Assembly (NCBI GenBank): GCA_947498625.1
Contig: CANMKR010000001.1
Span: forward strand, 922,090 to 986,089
From: an uncultured Kangiella sp.
GTDB lineage: Bacteria > Pseudomonadota > Gammaproteobacteria > Enterobacterales > Kangiellaceae
DNA length: 64,000 bases
Direction: 5' to 3'
Shown here one piece after another: positions 1 through 8,485 of this stretch. Positions within the stretch are counted from its first letter, which is position 1; each line of letters opens with the position of its first letter. The translations under genes were made by a program, and so were the position numbers. The notes under the pieces are model-generated. The model searched no databases and was not told the DNA's origin. It was given only the letters and a program-made list of their open reading frames with translations.

Positions 1-1
1 T

Positions 2-781
2 CAAACTCACTACTTGGATATTACCGGTGAAATTAGTGTGTTTGAAGATTGTCATGAATTAAATCAAGCGGCTGAAAATGCAGGCGTTACTTTATGCTCA
101 GGCGTTGGTTTTGATGTTATTCCAACAGACTGTATCGCTGCGACGTTAAAACAAGAATTGCCCGATGCTGTTTCGCTGCAATTGGGTTTTGATTCGCGCT
201 CAGGCTTAAGTCCGGGAACCGCTAAAACTTCTGTAGAAGGTTTAAAAGAGGGCGGTCGCGTTCGTAAAGATGGCGTCATTACAAAAGTGGGTTTTGCTCA
301 TGGCGTGCAGAAGATTAATTTTGGCGATGGTGAAAAATTGGCTATGACCATTCCATGGGGCGATGTCTCAACTGCCTATCACAGTACCGGCATTCCTAAT
401 ATTGAAACTTATATTCCAGCCTCGCCACGATTAGTAAAACGGATGAAACGATTAAATTATGCTAGACCATTGTTGGGTTTAGGTTTTGTACAAAACTTTC
501 TTAAGAAACAAATCGATAAAAAAGTTCGTGGTCCTAATAAAGAAAAACGTGATCAGTTAAGAACCTATGTTTGGGGCGAAGCCGCTAACGGCCAAGGCAA
601 GAAAGTCACTGCAAAAGTCGAAACTGCTAGCGGTTATGATGTCACGGTTTATGGCGCAGTCGCCATTGTCGAACATTTTATGCAAAACGAAGTAGATGCA
701 GGTTCAACAACCCCATCTCAAATTATGGGCGCTAATTTTGTAGAAACCTTGGAAGGGTCCAACAAGATTGAAACCAGTTAA
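2..781 (+). CDS. Saccharopine dehydrogenase family protein, 5' end missing
   Basis: This is the C-terminal 259 residues of a saccharopine dehydrogenase/trans-acting enoyl reductase family oxidoreductase. The frame is open from base 2 and reads THYLDITGE, a conserved stretch just after the N-terminal Rossmann NADP-binding domain in this family, so the true start lies upstream of the window. The next segment (CSGVGFDVIPTDC) and the C-terminal VETASGYDVT region also fit the family. The usual length is about 390-410 aa, so roughly a third is missing through the window edge and not through mutation. The substrate is unknown; lysine metabolism should not be inferred from the family name. The apparent TTG start at 14 is an artefact of the truncation. 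Confidence 0.85.
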   Translation, partial: QTHYLDITGEISVFEDCHELNQAAENAGVTLCSGVGFDVIPTDCIAATLKQELPDAVSLQLGFDSRSGLSPGTAKTSVEGLKEGGRVRKDGVITKVGFAHGVQKINFGDGEKLAMTIPWGDVSTAYHSTGIPNIETYIPASPRLVKRMKRLNYARPLLGLGFVQNFLKKQIDKKVRGPNKEKRDQLRTYVWGEAANGQGKKVTAKVETASGYDVTVYGAVAIVEHFMQNEVDAGSTTPSQIMGANFVETLEGSNKIETS

Positions 782-816
782 TTGAGTTTAATAATGGTGC
801 TTGGCGGGTATGCTTT

Positions 817-1119
817 TTATTCTATAATTAAATTTAATAAGCTAGCAATCCCTTCGTTAGCTACTTTTGTAATTAAAAAGGGCAGTAACATTCCAATGAT
901 TAATCCCCAGAAAAGCGAAAACAAATAAGGGTTTTCGCGCTTTCCTTTAGTAGGCCAGATAGAGTTTGATATAAAACCAATGGCCAGTAATGTTAGTATC
1001 GCAAGCCAGTATCCAATAGCTGGAGAATATAGGCTTGCCAAGTAAGCAATGGCAGCAACTATCAAAGTGAATAAAACCGACTTTAACTGAGGCCGCACTA
1101 ATGCATCGTTTCTAAACAT
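817..1119 (-). CDS. Small hypothetical membrane protein
   Basis: This 100-aa protein has three or four predicted hydrophobic segments (about residues 14-30, 34-52, 65-82 and the C-terminal end) and a short charged loop (WPTKGKREN). I recognise no family. Its ATG lies inside the 3' end of the upstream MAPEG gene (8-bp overlap), so the two are almost certainly co-transcribed and translationally coupled. A role alongside the MAPEG protein in the inner membrane is a guess from position only. Confidence 0.6.
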   Translation of the reverse strand: MFRNDALVRPQLKSVLFTLIVAAIAYLASLYSPAIGYWLAILTLLAIGFISNSIWPTKGKRENPYLFSLFWGLIIGMLLPFLITKVANEGIASLLNLIIE

Positions 1120-1534
1120 GGTGATTACTCGCGTTTACAATGTTGATAAATAAGGTAAACCACATTCCTAGTACCGCCAGATAGTTAATGGTAAATACCA
1201 GCCCTCGTAGTTTTATATTATTAGATAGTATTTGCACACCACTATGTAGAAAGCGACCTGCTATAAATATCCAGGCTAATACGATGTAAGTTGAGTTAAT
1301 TAAACTAGGGTTAGCGATTAAGATTATGCAAATGGCATGGAAAAACAAAGGCCATTCAAATTGATTGGATAAATTCGCACTTGCCTTGACTTCTAAAGTT
1401 TTAAGTGTACTTGGACCATCACTTTTAGCAGCAATTCCCCATACTTTAGGAGCTCGCAATACCGTGACTAAAGCATAAAGTATTGCAGTCCACATAACAT
1501 GTGCAAACATCGGTAAAATAATAGAGTTAATCAT
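1112..1534 (-). CDS. MAPEG family membrane protein
   Basis: This 140-aa protein has four hydrophobic segments and the layout of the MAPEG family (membrane-associated proteins in eicosanoid and glutathione metabolism): an N-terminal helix, an aligned NQFEWPLFFHAICI segment in the second helix, then AGRFLHSGVQI, which resembles the family's conserved R-x-x-H-S motif. Bacterial members are small inner-membrane proteins, some with glutathione transferase or peroxidase activity; the substrate here is unknown. It is first in a two-gene operon and overlaps the next gene by 8 bp. Confidence 0.8.
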   Translation of the reverse strand: MINSIILPMFAHVMWTAILYALVTVLRAPKVWGIAAKSDGPSTLKTLEVKASANLSNQFEWPLFFHAICIILIANPSLINSTYIVLAWIFIAGRFLHSGVQILSNNIKLRGLVFTINYLAVLGMWFTLFINIVNASNHHV

Positions 1535-1608
1535 TAAATAACCTTATTTGATTAACGCTCCGCTAAAATGTGGCGCACTTAGCTCCGGTTGGTTAGATGT
1601 TTCTAGGT

Positions 1609-1893
1609 TCATCTTGGCACCTTAATTCCTGCACGCCGCATTTGTGCTAATGGATCCCAGCCTGACGGTGATCTTGTGGTTGCCGACCACCACTTGCAAC
1701 CTTTATTTATAACCCACTCGGCTCTATGTTTTGTGAGATCCCTTTCATTTGAATTTTGGTTATATTCACATCCTGCTTCGCATCCGCAAGAATCATAGAT
1801 TTCAAATGTTGTGCAGCCATACTCATCCAACACCGTAATTTCTTTGTAACCGCAGATTGGGCAGCCTTCTTTATTCATTGATACATCTAACAT
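1609..1893 (-). CDS. Cysteine-rich CPxC protein, probable zinc ribbon
   Basis: This is a small soluble protein of about 94 aa. It has a CPICGY knuckle near the N-terminus and a second cluster (DSCGCEAGC) about 30 residues later, consistent with a zinc ribbon or CPCC-type fold. The C-terminal part is rich in Trp (INKGCKWWSATTRSPSGWDP). There are three possible starts: GTG at 1920, ATG at 1893 and ATG at 1878. None has a clear Shine-Dalgarno sequence; I chose 1893 because an AT-rich promoter-like stretch covers the earlier GTG. Function is unknown. It stands alone and reads away from the following oxidoreductase. Confidence 0.5.
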   Translation of the reverse strand: MLDVSMNKEGCPICGYKEITVLDEYGCTTFEIYDSCGCEAGCEYNQNSNERDLTKHRAEWVINKGCKWWSATTRSPSGWDPLAQMRRAGIKVPR

Positions 1894-2120
1894 AGCAATA
1901 TATAAAAACGAATGTAACACATTAATTTATAAGAATAAATTGTATAAGCTCTGGGTTTTTTGATATTTTTTTGATTAGCGGATCTCTGTATTATTTTTAA
2001 GTTCTCTAAATGCAAGGATTTGATAACTTTGTTGTTTTGAATTGAATACACTTTTGCTAGTCTTGTTGATACAAGTCTTTATAATCACTTTCATAGAATA
2101 TTTAGCTAGGTTTTCTTCTT

Positions 2121-3308
2121 TTGAAATCCATTGATGTATTAATTATTGGCGCTGGTGCGGCGGGTTTAATGTGCGGGATTAGCGCTGCTAGTCGTGGCCG
2201 TCAGACTATGGTGATTGATCATGCCAATAAAGTAGGGAAAAAGATTTTAATGTCTGGTGGTGGTCGCTGTAATTTCACCAATTATTATGCGGAGCCGAGT
2301 AATTATCTTTCCAACAATGAGCACTTCTGTAAGTCAGCTTTAAGTCGTTATACCCAATGGGATTTTATTGCTTTGGTAGAAAAGCACGGAATTCCTTTTC
2401 ATGAAAAAAAACTCGGACAGTTGTTTTGTGACAATAAAGCTAAAGACATAGTGAATATGTTATTGACTGAGTGTGAAGAAAAAGGCGCTGAAGTTAGAAT
2501 TAAATGTTCCGTAGAGTCGGTTAAGAAAGTCGAGAATGGATTTGTGGTCACTACCAGTCACGGCAAGTGGCATTGTGAGTCATTAGTTATTGCTACTGGC
2601 GGTTTATCGATCCCGACCATGGGCGCAACAGGTTTTGGTTATGATATCGCCAAGCAATTCGATTTAAGTTTATATCCTACTTGGGCGGCGCTGGTGCCTT
2701 TTACTCTTAATCCAAAAATGTTAGAGGAGTTCACGGGTCTTTCTGGTGTCTCTGCGGACTCATTGGTTAGCTGCAATGGGCAGTCGTTTCGTGAGAATAT
2801 TTTATTTACTCATCGCGGTTTGTCCGGTCCAGCGGTTTTACAGATCTCATCCTTCTGGCAACCGGGCGATACGGTTGAGATTAATTTATTTCCAGAGGTG
2901 GATTTATTTGAGCAACTCAAGCAATGGCAAAGCAATAAACCCAAAAGCCATCTAGTGAATTTATTGTCCGATCAATTAACCAAAAATTTAGCAGAGCGCC
3001 TTAGCCAGCTATGGTTTTCTGAATTGGCGCATAAACCTATTGCTGATATTGCGCATGCTGATCTGCAACAAGTCGCAACGGCGCTGCAAGCATGGCAATT
3101 AAAACCCACTGGCACTGAAGGTTATCGAACCGCGGAAGTGACCATGGGCGGGCTGAATACCGATGAAGTTTCCTCTAAAACTTTCGAAACCACAAAAGTT
3201 AAAGGCTTGTATTTTATTGGCGAAGTATTGGATGTCACAGGGCACTTAGGCGGCTTTAATTTCCAATGGGCTTGGGCCTCAGGCCATTGCGCTGGGCAAT
3301 ACGTCTAG
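2121..3308 (+). CDS. HI0933/YhiN-type NAD(P)/FAD-dependent oxidoreductase
   Basis: This 395-aa flavoprotein belongs to the HI0933 (YhiN, aminoacetone oxidase-like) family. An N-terminal GAGAAGL dinucleotide-binding loop lies at residues 10-16. SGGGRCNFTN at about residues 46-55 is diagnostic of the family. The C-terminal VTMGGLNTDEV...GLYFIGEVLDVTGHLGGFNFQWAWASG block closes the FAD site. Length matches the family. The start codon is TTG at 2121, preceded by TAGG at 2107-2110; no ATG or GTG fits upstream. The physiological substrate is not established. Confidence 0.9.
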   Translation: MKSIDVLIIGAGAAGLMCGISAASRGRQTMVIDHANKVGKKILMSGGGRCNFTNYYAEPSNYLSNNEHFCKSALSRYTQWDFIALVEKHGIPFHEKKLGQLFCDNKAKDIVNMLLTECEEKGAEVRIKCSVESVKKVENGFVVTTSHGKWHCESLVIATGGLSIPTMGATGFGYDIAKQFDLSLYPTWAALVPFTLNPKMLEEFTGLSGVSADSLVSCNGQSFRENILFTHRGLSGPAVLQISSFWQPGDTVEINLFPEVDLFEQLKQWQSNKPKSHLVNLLSDQLTKNLAERLSQLWFSELAHKPIADIAHADLQQVATALQAWQLKPTGTEGYRTAEVTMGGLNTDEVSSKTFETTKVKGLYFIGEVLDVTGHLGGFNFQWAWASGHCAGQYV

Positions 3309-3368
3309 CGGTAATAGACACTCCTGTTTTTAAATAATCCCACCGCTCCTGTATTATTTTAAGAGCCT

Positions 3369-3486
3369 TTAAGAGGTTCTTAAGTATCATAAAAACACTT
3401 TAAAGTCCTTTATAGGGCTTTAAAGGCTTTAAAAAAGTTAAGTTTATTGTATAATAACAGTCCTAATTAAGACTATTGTTGTCTTA
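3369..3486. promoter_or_regulatory. Promoter and palindromic operator cluster of the hipBA operon
   Basis: The region before hipB holds several inverted repeats. TTAAGA/TCTTAA lies at 3369-3374 and 3378-3383. Two copies of the perfect 8-bp palindrome CTTTAAAG lie at 3398-3405 and 3418-3425, exactly 20 bp apart, with a related CTTTAAA at 3427-3433. TAAGAC/GTCTTA lies at 3468-3473 and 3481-3486. A TATAAT -10 box sits at 3450-3455, so the palindromes flank or overlap the core promoter. HipB proteins are known to autorepress through spaced palindromes; assigning these repeats to this HipB is inference. Confidence 0.55.
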
Positions 3487-3530
3487 AACTAGTCTAAAAG
3501 GCTTGATAAAGGTTTTTGTGAGGAGTGAAT

Positions 3531-3857
3531 ATGTTTGAAAATATGTCGCCTAGTGCGGTTGCTGAAGAGCTGGGAAATCGGATTAAGCGAGCCCGCTTAA
3601 ATGCTAATATCACACAAAAAGAATTATCCGAAGCGACAGGCTTATCCCTGAATGCGATAAAAAATGCAGAGAAGGGCAAGTCGCAATTGGATACCTTTAT
3701 CATCATAGTGATGCAGCTAGGCTTTAGTGAGCAGTTAGCATTATTTATTCCTGAGCAATCTTTATCCCCCATGCAATTACTGAAAATGCAGGGCAAGCAG
3801 CGTAAGCGAGCTTCCTCTTCGGATTCTTATGAGATTAATGAAAAGGCTAAATGGTAA
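3531..3857 (+). CDS. hipB: HipB-like antitoxin, XRE-family HTH protein
   Basis: This 108-aa DNA-binding protein has a canonical helix-turn-helix at about residues 13-66 (LGNRIKRARLNANITQKELSEATGLS and following). The basic, Ser-rich C-terminal tail (KQRKRASSSDSYEINEKAKW) is probably flexible. It should act as antitoxin and autorepressor for the HipA kinase encoded immediately downstream; the genes overlap by 7 bp. The ATG at 3531 is chosen because AGGAG lies at 3521-3525; an in-frame GTG at 3525 overlaps that ribosome site and is unlikely. Confidence 0.88.
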   Translation: MFENMSPSAVAEELGNRIKRARLNANITQKELSEATGLSLNAIKNAEKGKSQLDTFIIIVMQLGFSEQLALFIPEQSLSPMQLLKMQGKQRKRASSSDSYEINEKAKW

Positions 3858-5182
3858 TGGATGCTTTATTGGTTAAATACCATGGACAGGAAGTAGGAGC
3901 GGTAAGCTTCGATGAAAATACCGGTTTAGGATCCTTTGAATATGCTTCGAGCTTTTTAAAAACCGGTATTGAGCTGGCCCCATTGCGGATGCCTTTGAGT
4001 AATAAAATTTATAGCTTTCCAACATTAGATTATGAAGCCTTTAAAGGACTGCCAGGATTGGTTGCCGATTCTTTGCCTGACGATTTTGGTAATGCGGTAT
4101 TGAACAGTTGGATTATTGCGCAGGGACGATCGGTTAAAGACATTTCACCGCTTGATAGACTGAAATATACCGGTAAGCGTGGCATTGGTGCTTTAACTTA
4201 TTCGCCAGCAACGAAATTAAAAAAACTGAATGCCTCTACGGAATTGCAACTGGCGTCATTAGTCAAAGTTGCGCAAGAGATGCTGGATGAGCGTGAGCAG
4301 TTTCAAGTAGAACTGGCAAAAGCAGGGCAAGAAGACTCTGAAGCGATGCGCGCTTTATTGTCCGTGGGTATGAGCGCTGGTGGTGCAAGACCCAAAGCAG
4401 TACTAGCTTTTGATAAGGATTTCACGACCGTTCGCTCAGGACAAGTTGCTGTGCCAGAGGGCTTTACCCATTACTTATTAAAGTTTGATGGCGTTAATCA
4501 ATATCAATCGAATAAAGAAACTTTTGGCGATCCGCTAGGTTATGGCGCCATGGAATATGTGTATTATTTAATGGCGCAGAATTGCGGTATCGAGATGATG
4601 CCAAGCAGATTACTGGAAGAGGGTAAGCGCCGTCACTTTATTACTCAACGCTTTGATCGAGTAGGTAACCACAGAATACATACCCAAACTTTGAATGGTA
4701 TCGCGCATGTTAGCTATAAACAGGCCGGAGTTTACTCTTATGAAGAATTATTTTCAGTTGCCAGAGAACTGAATTTATCAGCAACCGAAGCTATGCAGCT
4801 ATTTAAAAGAATGGTGTTTAATATCGTCGCGCGCAATCATGACGATCACAGCAAAAACTTTTCTTTTATGTTGCAACAGCAAGCTGTGGGAAAACATAAA
4901 TGGAAGTTAGCGCCAGCTTATGATGTCGCCTACAGCTATAAACCTGAAAGCAAGTGGGTCAATAGTCATTGGATGTTATTGAATGGTAAAAGAGATCATT
5001 TTAATCGAGAAGATTTTTATCAATTTGAAAAAATAAGCTCGCTGTTTACGCGTCGGAAAATAAACACCATCATTGACGAGGTGACTGCTGCAGTATCCCA
5101 GTGGCAGCCATTAGCTAGGCAGCATGATGTGCCTAGCGCTTTAATAAAAGATATTCAACTAAACTTAAGACTCGCGTTATAA
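3851..5182 (+). CDS. hipA: HipA-type serine/threonine kinase toxin
   Basis: This full-length 443-aa HipA-family kinase has an N-terminal domain (residues 1-110) ending in a typical LPGLVADSLPDDFGNA segment, followed by the kinase core. The catalytic loop NHDDHSKNF is at residues 329-337, with PAYDVAYS (metal-binding Asp) further on. MSAGGARPKAV occupies the place of the phosphorylatable/glycine-rich loop, so this belongs to the GGARPK branch and not the closest E. coli type. Known HipA toxins phosphorylate aminoacyl-tRNA synthetases such as GltX; the target here is unknown. It overlaps hipB by 7 bp (ATG at 3851, alternative ATG at 3857). No truncation is visible, so the module looks active. 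Confidence 0.92.
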   Translation: MVMDALLVKYHGQEVGAVSFDENTGLGSFEYASSFLKTGIELAPLRMPLSNKIYSFPTLDYEAFKGLPGLVADSLPDDFGNAVLNSWIIAQGRSVKDISPLDRLKYTGKRGIGALTYSPATKLKKLNASTELQLASLVKVAQEMLDEREQFQVELAKAGQEDSEAMRALLSVGMSAGGARPKAVLAFDKDFTTVRSGQVAVPEGFTHYLLKFDGVNQYQSNKETFGDPLGYGAMEYVYYLMAQNCGIEMMPSRLLEEGKRRHFITQRFDRVGNHRIHTQTLNGIAHVSYKQAGVYSYEELFSVARELNLSATEAMQLFKRMVFNIVARNHDDHSKNFSFMLQQQAVGKHKWKLAPAYDVAYSYKPESKWVNSHWMLLNGKRDHFNREDFYQFEKISSLFTRRKINTIIDEVTAAVSQWQPLARQHDVPSALIKDIQLNLRLAL

Positions 5183-5183
5183 A

Positions 5184-6002
5184 TTACCACTGGGATGGAT
5201 CAACTTGATAATAACTTTTGAGTTGTTCAAAAAGTTCTCGGTGGAGCTTCTTAAGTTTTTTTGGCTTTTCAAAAAACACTTCCGAGCATACCGCAAAAAA
5301 TTCAGCAGGATTAGTAGCGCCATATTTATCAAGAAAGCTGTCTTGCTGGTTGCGCGCTTGTGACTGTAAAGTTTTAAATTCTTCAGACAGTATGTTTGAC
5401 CACTCTTGGTAATTTTGCTCTTTATTGAGTGGCGGTGCGCCATTGGTAACGCCCGACTCACCATCGAGTTGATGGGCGAATTCATGAATAACCAGATTGT
5501 GCCCATCCTCAAAATCTGAACCACCAGCGGCTGAGTCACGCCAAGACAAAATTACTTGTCCACGGGTCCAAGACTCACCAAGCAGAACCCGAGCATCTTG
5601 TGTTTGCACACCGTTGTGATCGAATTGAGCATGACGAGTTATAAAAGCCGCAGGATAAACCACAATAGTTTTTAAAAAAGGATAAAAGTCGGTATTTCGA
5701 TTAAGCAATAATAAACAAGCTTGTGCTGCTATAGTAACGCGCACTTCATCAGTGATGTCTTGACCTTTGCGTCCAACAAATTGTTTTTCGGATAAGAAGA
5801 TTTGCATCTTATCTTTTAACTGTAATTGTAAATCCGCCGGTATTTTATAAAAGAAAGGCAAGTTCTTACGCAGAATTTTGCGCCATTCAGTGGGAAATGG
5901 AATGCTGGCAATAGTTTGGCGTTTTTGAGCTTTACGTTTACCGCTAGATGCAATCCAATAAATAGCAATGGCTGCAATAGCTAAGACGGTGAAATAAACC
6001 AT
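5184..6002 (-). CDS. mtfA: MtfA-type zinc metallopeptidase
   Basis: This 272-aa protein has an N-terminal membrane anchor (residues 2-18) and then the MtfA/YeeI zincin domain. HEFAH at residues 173-177, within NLVIHEFAHQLDGESG, supplies the zinc ligands and catalytic Glu, as in E. coli MtfA (Mlc-titration factor). NPAEFFAVCSEVFFEKP carries the third ligand region. In E. coli the protein binds Mlc and affects PtsG expression; whether that applies here is unknown. The stop lies one base from the convergent hipA stop. Translation starts at the ATG at 6002. Confidence 0.87.
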   Translation of the reverse strand: MVYFTVLAIAAIAIYWIASSGKRKAQKRQTIASIPFPTEWRKILRKNLPFFYKIPADLQLQLKDKMQIFLSEKQFVGRKGQDITDEVRVTIAAQACLLLLNRNTDFYPFLKTIVVYPAAFITRHAQFDHNGVQTQDARVLLGESWTRGQVILSWRDSAAGGSDFEDGHNLVIHEFAHQLDGESGVTNGAPPLNKEQNYQEWSNILSEEFKTLQSQARNQQDSFLDKYGATNPAEFFAVCSEVFFEKPKKLKKLHRELFEQLKSYYQVDPSQW

Positions 6003-6104
6003 ATTATCGTTATAAAATCGGTATCATGTTAAAAGATGATTGGGCTAAAGATTTATATTTCAAGAAAAGAAATACAAGCATGCAATGAATAAGAGAAGAG
6101 TAAA

Positions 6105-6731
6105 GTGAATTACCAGCGACTGATATTGTTATTAACATTGAACCTGATTCCTTTGATTGGGGTGATCTTGTGGCAATGGGATATCTTTATAGTGATTTGG
6201 CTTTTCTGGCTAGAAAATGCAGTGATAGGGGTATTCAATTGTCTAAAAATATTAGCGTCAAAGGGTGGTAATCAACTCAGCGTCACGCCAAAAAGTTGGC
6301 GTTCAAATATAGGTTTAGCGGTATTCTTTGTTTTTCATTACGGGTTTTTTACTAGCGCCCATGCCATGATTATCTTAGAAATATTTAGTAAAAATTTTGA
6401 TGGGCAGCCTTGGGATATTTGGCATTGGGCATGGAATTGGTTGCTGTCTATCGATGGAACCTTGTGGTTAGCAGTGTTAGCCATGGTGGCTTATTGGCTT
6501 TTTGATACTATTCAATTTTACTTACATGAGTCGAGTAATAAACAGCCGTCTAAACAAATGGTCGAGCCTTATTCACGCATTATCATTGCACATGTAGTTT
6601 TATTGCTTGGTGCTATATTTGTAGTCAAATTTGGTTTTGAATTAGCGGTAATTATTTTATTAGTGCTAATAAAGACGCTGGTTAATTTTACTGATATGGT
6701 TAAAAAACAGACTGCAACCGATAATATTTAA
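6105..6731 (+). CDS. DUF6498-like membrane protein
   Basis: This 208-aa polytopic membrane protein has about six hydrophobic segments. The conserved-looking WLFWLENAVIGVFNCLKIL motif in the second helix and the FVFHYGFFTSAHAM motif resemble the DUF6498 family. Function is unknown. The start is GTG at 6105, preceded by a purine-rich GAAGAG site. It appears monocistronic, with an AbgT transporter in the same direction about 100 bp downstream. Confidence 0.7.
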   Translation: MNYQRLILLLTLNLIPLIGVILWQWDIFIVIWLFWLENAVIGVFNCLKILASKGGNQLSVTPKSWRSNIGLAVFFVFHYGFFTSAHAMIILEIFSKNFDGQPWDIWHWAWNWLLSIDGTLWLAVLAMVAYWLFDTIQFYLHESSNKQPSKQMVEPYSRIIIAHVVLLLGAIFVVKFGFELAVIILLVLIKTLVNFTDMVKKQTATDNI

Positions 6732-6837
6732 TACTTTTCATTCTTTTTCAACAACTTAGCACTCTTGTCCTTGTATCAAAGAGCTTAATTCAGTATAAAC
6801 AATTGAGCTTTTAGGAAACTCTTTACTGGAGACAAGA

Positions 6838-8385
6838 ATGACAACTACAACCGAAAAGCAGGGCGCTATCGCTCGCTTCCTAAATTTTATTGAACGGGTC
6901 GGCAATAAATTACCGGACCCAGCCATTATTTTCTTATTTGCGCTGGTATCGATTTGGATTTTATCTTGGGCATTATCGGGCATGAGCTTTAGTGCGATTG
7001 ATCCTAGAACAGGTGAAGCTATCCAAATTAATAATATGTTATCGGGCGATGCGTTAGCTAATTTCCTCTCAACCATGGTCACAACCTTTACTGGCTTTGC
7101 ACCACTTGGGGTAGTTTTAGTTGCGATGTTAGGTGTCGGGGTTGCTGAGCACTCGGGTTATATCAATACGGGCATTAAGCTAATGCTTAAACGTACGCCC
7201 AAAGCGCTGTTAACACCTGTAGTGATTTTGGTGGGTATCGTCAGCCATACCGCCACCGATGCAGGTTATGTTTTAGTGATCCCACTTGCAGGTGTGATTT
7301 TCTACACCATGGGGCGTCATCCACTTGCAGGTATTGCTGCGGCTTTTGCCGGTGTTAGTGGTGGTTTCAGTGCTAACTTTATTCCTTCAGGTATTGATCC
7401 TTTGTTGCAAGGTTTTACTCAAACGGGAGCTCAAATTATTCAACCAGCAATGGAAGTTAACCCACTGAATAATTACTTCTTTACTTCAATTTCGAGTATT
7501 TTCATTATTTTAGTGGGTTGGTATATCACTGATAAAATTATCGAGCCGCGGCTTCAGAAAACAGCAGTGGATGGCGATACGGATGATTTACCAAAGTTTG
7601 ATGAGATTACTTCTAAAGAGAAAAAGTCTTTCTACCTAGCCTCTTTTGTCATGCTACTAGGTTTGGCACTGTTGGTTTTAGTCCTCTATCCAGATGACTC
7701 GCCCTTCAGAAATAGCGCTAATGGCAAATTAGCGGATTTTGGCGCGCCTATAATGCAATCGATTGTGCCACTGATTTTCTTACTGTTCTGGATACCTGGT
7801 ATGATTTACGGTTTTACGGTGGGTACCTTTAAGAAAACTAAAGATATGATTGATGCCATGAGTAAAGCCATGGGCGGCATGGCTTATTATATGGTTATGA
7901 TTTTTTTCTGTGCATTATTCGTTGCCGCTTTTGCTAAATCAAACCTGGGCGCATTAATGGCTATTGAAGGCGCGCAAGCATTGAAAGCCTTAGCATTGCC
8001 AAGTGCCGTGACTATCGTCGGGATTGTATTCTTAACAGCGTTTGTAAACTTGTTTGTAGGTTCGGCATCGGGCAAATGGGCTTTATTAGCACCTATTTTC
8101 GTTCCTATGTTGATGCAATTAGGTATCTCTCCAGATTTAACACAAGCAGCCTATCGTATCGGCGATTCTAGCTCTAACATTATTACGCCGTTAATGCCTT
8201 ACTTCCCATTGGTTGTGGTCTACTGCCAAAAGTATGTTAAAGGCACCGGTATTGGCACCTTGATTTCATTAATGCTACCTTTCTCAATTGTATTTTTGGT
8301 TGGTTGGACTTTATTCTTATTAGCCTATTGGGGTTTGGGAATTCCGCTAGGTATTCAAGCCAGTTATATTTATCCAGCTGGATAA
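6838..8385 (+). CDS. AbgT family transporter
   Basis: This 515-aa inner-membrane carrier belongs to the AbgT (p-aminobenzoyl-glutamate transporter) family. It shows the N-terminal IERVGNKLPDPAIIFLF signature, the VSHTATDAGYVLVIPLAG hairpin region and the IGDSSSNIITPLMPYFPLVV motif near residues 440-460, both typical of AbgT. Characterised members take up p-aminobenzoyl-glutamate or export sulphonamides; the native substrate here is not known. GGAG at 6829-6832 supports the ATG at 6838. A strong intrinsic terminator follows 20 bp after the stop, and the mobile-element-like segment begins just beyond it. Confidence 0.9.
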   Translation: MTTTTEKQGAIARFLNFIERVGNKLPDPAIIFLFALVSIWILSWALSGMSFSAIDPRTGEAIQINNMLSGDALANFLSTMVTTFTGFAPLGVVLVAMLGVGVAEHSGYINTGIKLMLKRTPKALLTPVVILVGIVSHTATDAGYVLVIPLAGVIFYTMGRHPLAGIAAAFAGVSGGFSANFIPSGIDPLLQGFTQTGAQIIQPAMEVNPLNNYFFTSISSIFIILVGWYITDKIIEPRLQKTAVDGDTDDLPKFDEITSKEKKSFYLASFVMLLGLALLVLVLYPDDSPFRNSANGKLADFGAPIMQSIVPLIFLLFWIPGMIYGFTVGTFKKTKDMIDAMSKAMGGMAYYMVMIFFCALFVAAFAKSNLGALMAIEGAQALKALALPSAVTIVGIVFLTAFVNLFVGSASGKWALLAPIFVPMLMQLGISPDLTQAAYRIGDSSSNIITPLMPYFPLVVVYCQKYVKGTGIGTLISLMLPFSIVFLVGWTLFLLAYWGLGIPLGIQASYIYPAG

Positions 8386-8404
8386 GTATCTTTCATAAAA
8401 GACT

Positions 8405-8430
8405 AAGCCCTCGATTGAGGGCTTTATTTT
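8405..8430 (+). terminator. Intrinsic terminator of the AbgT gene
   Basis: A perfect 8-bp stem (AAGCCCTC at 8405-8412, GAGGGCTT at 8417-8424) with a GATT loop is followed by TATTTT. The T-tract ends exactly where the 8-bp direct repeat TAGATACT (8430-8437) begins. Confidence 0.9.
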
Positions 8431-8437
8431 AGATACT
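8430..8437 (+). repeat. Left copy of 8-bp direct repeat, probable target-site duplication
   Basis: TAGATACT sits immediately outside the left 22-bp inverted repeat. An identical octamer sits immediately outside the right inverted repeat at 13474-13481, the arrangement expected after transposition. Confidence 0.85.
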
Positions 8438-8459
8438 CGCTATTAGGTAGCAAATGCAC
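8438..8459 (+). repeat. Left terminal inverted repeat, 22 bp
   Basis: It begins CGCTATTAGG and ends GCAAATGCAC. It is a perfect reverse complement of 13452-13473. Identity stops exactly at base 22 on the inner side. Only 26 bp separate it from the stop codon of the first cargo gene. Confidence 0.88.
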
Positions 8460-8485
8460 ATAGCGTTCTACATTATAATCTCACG

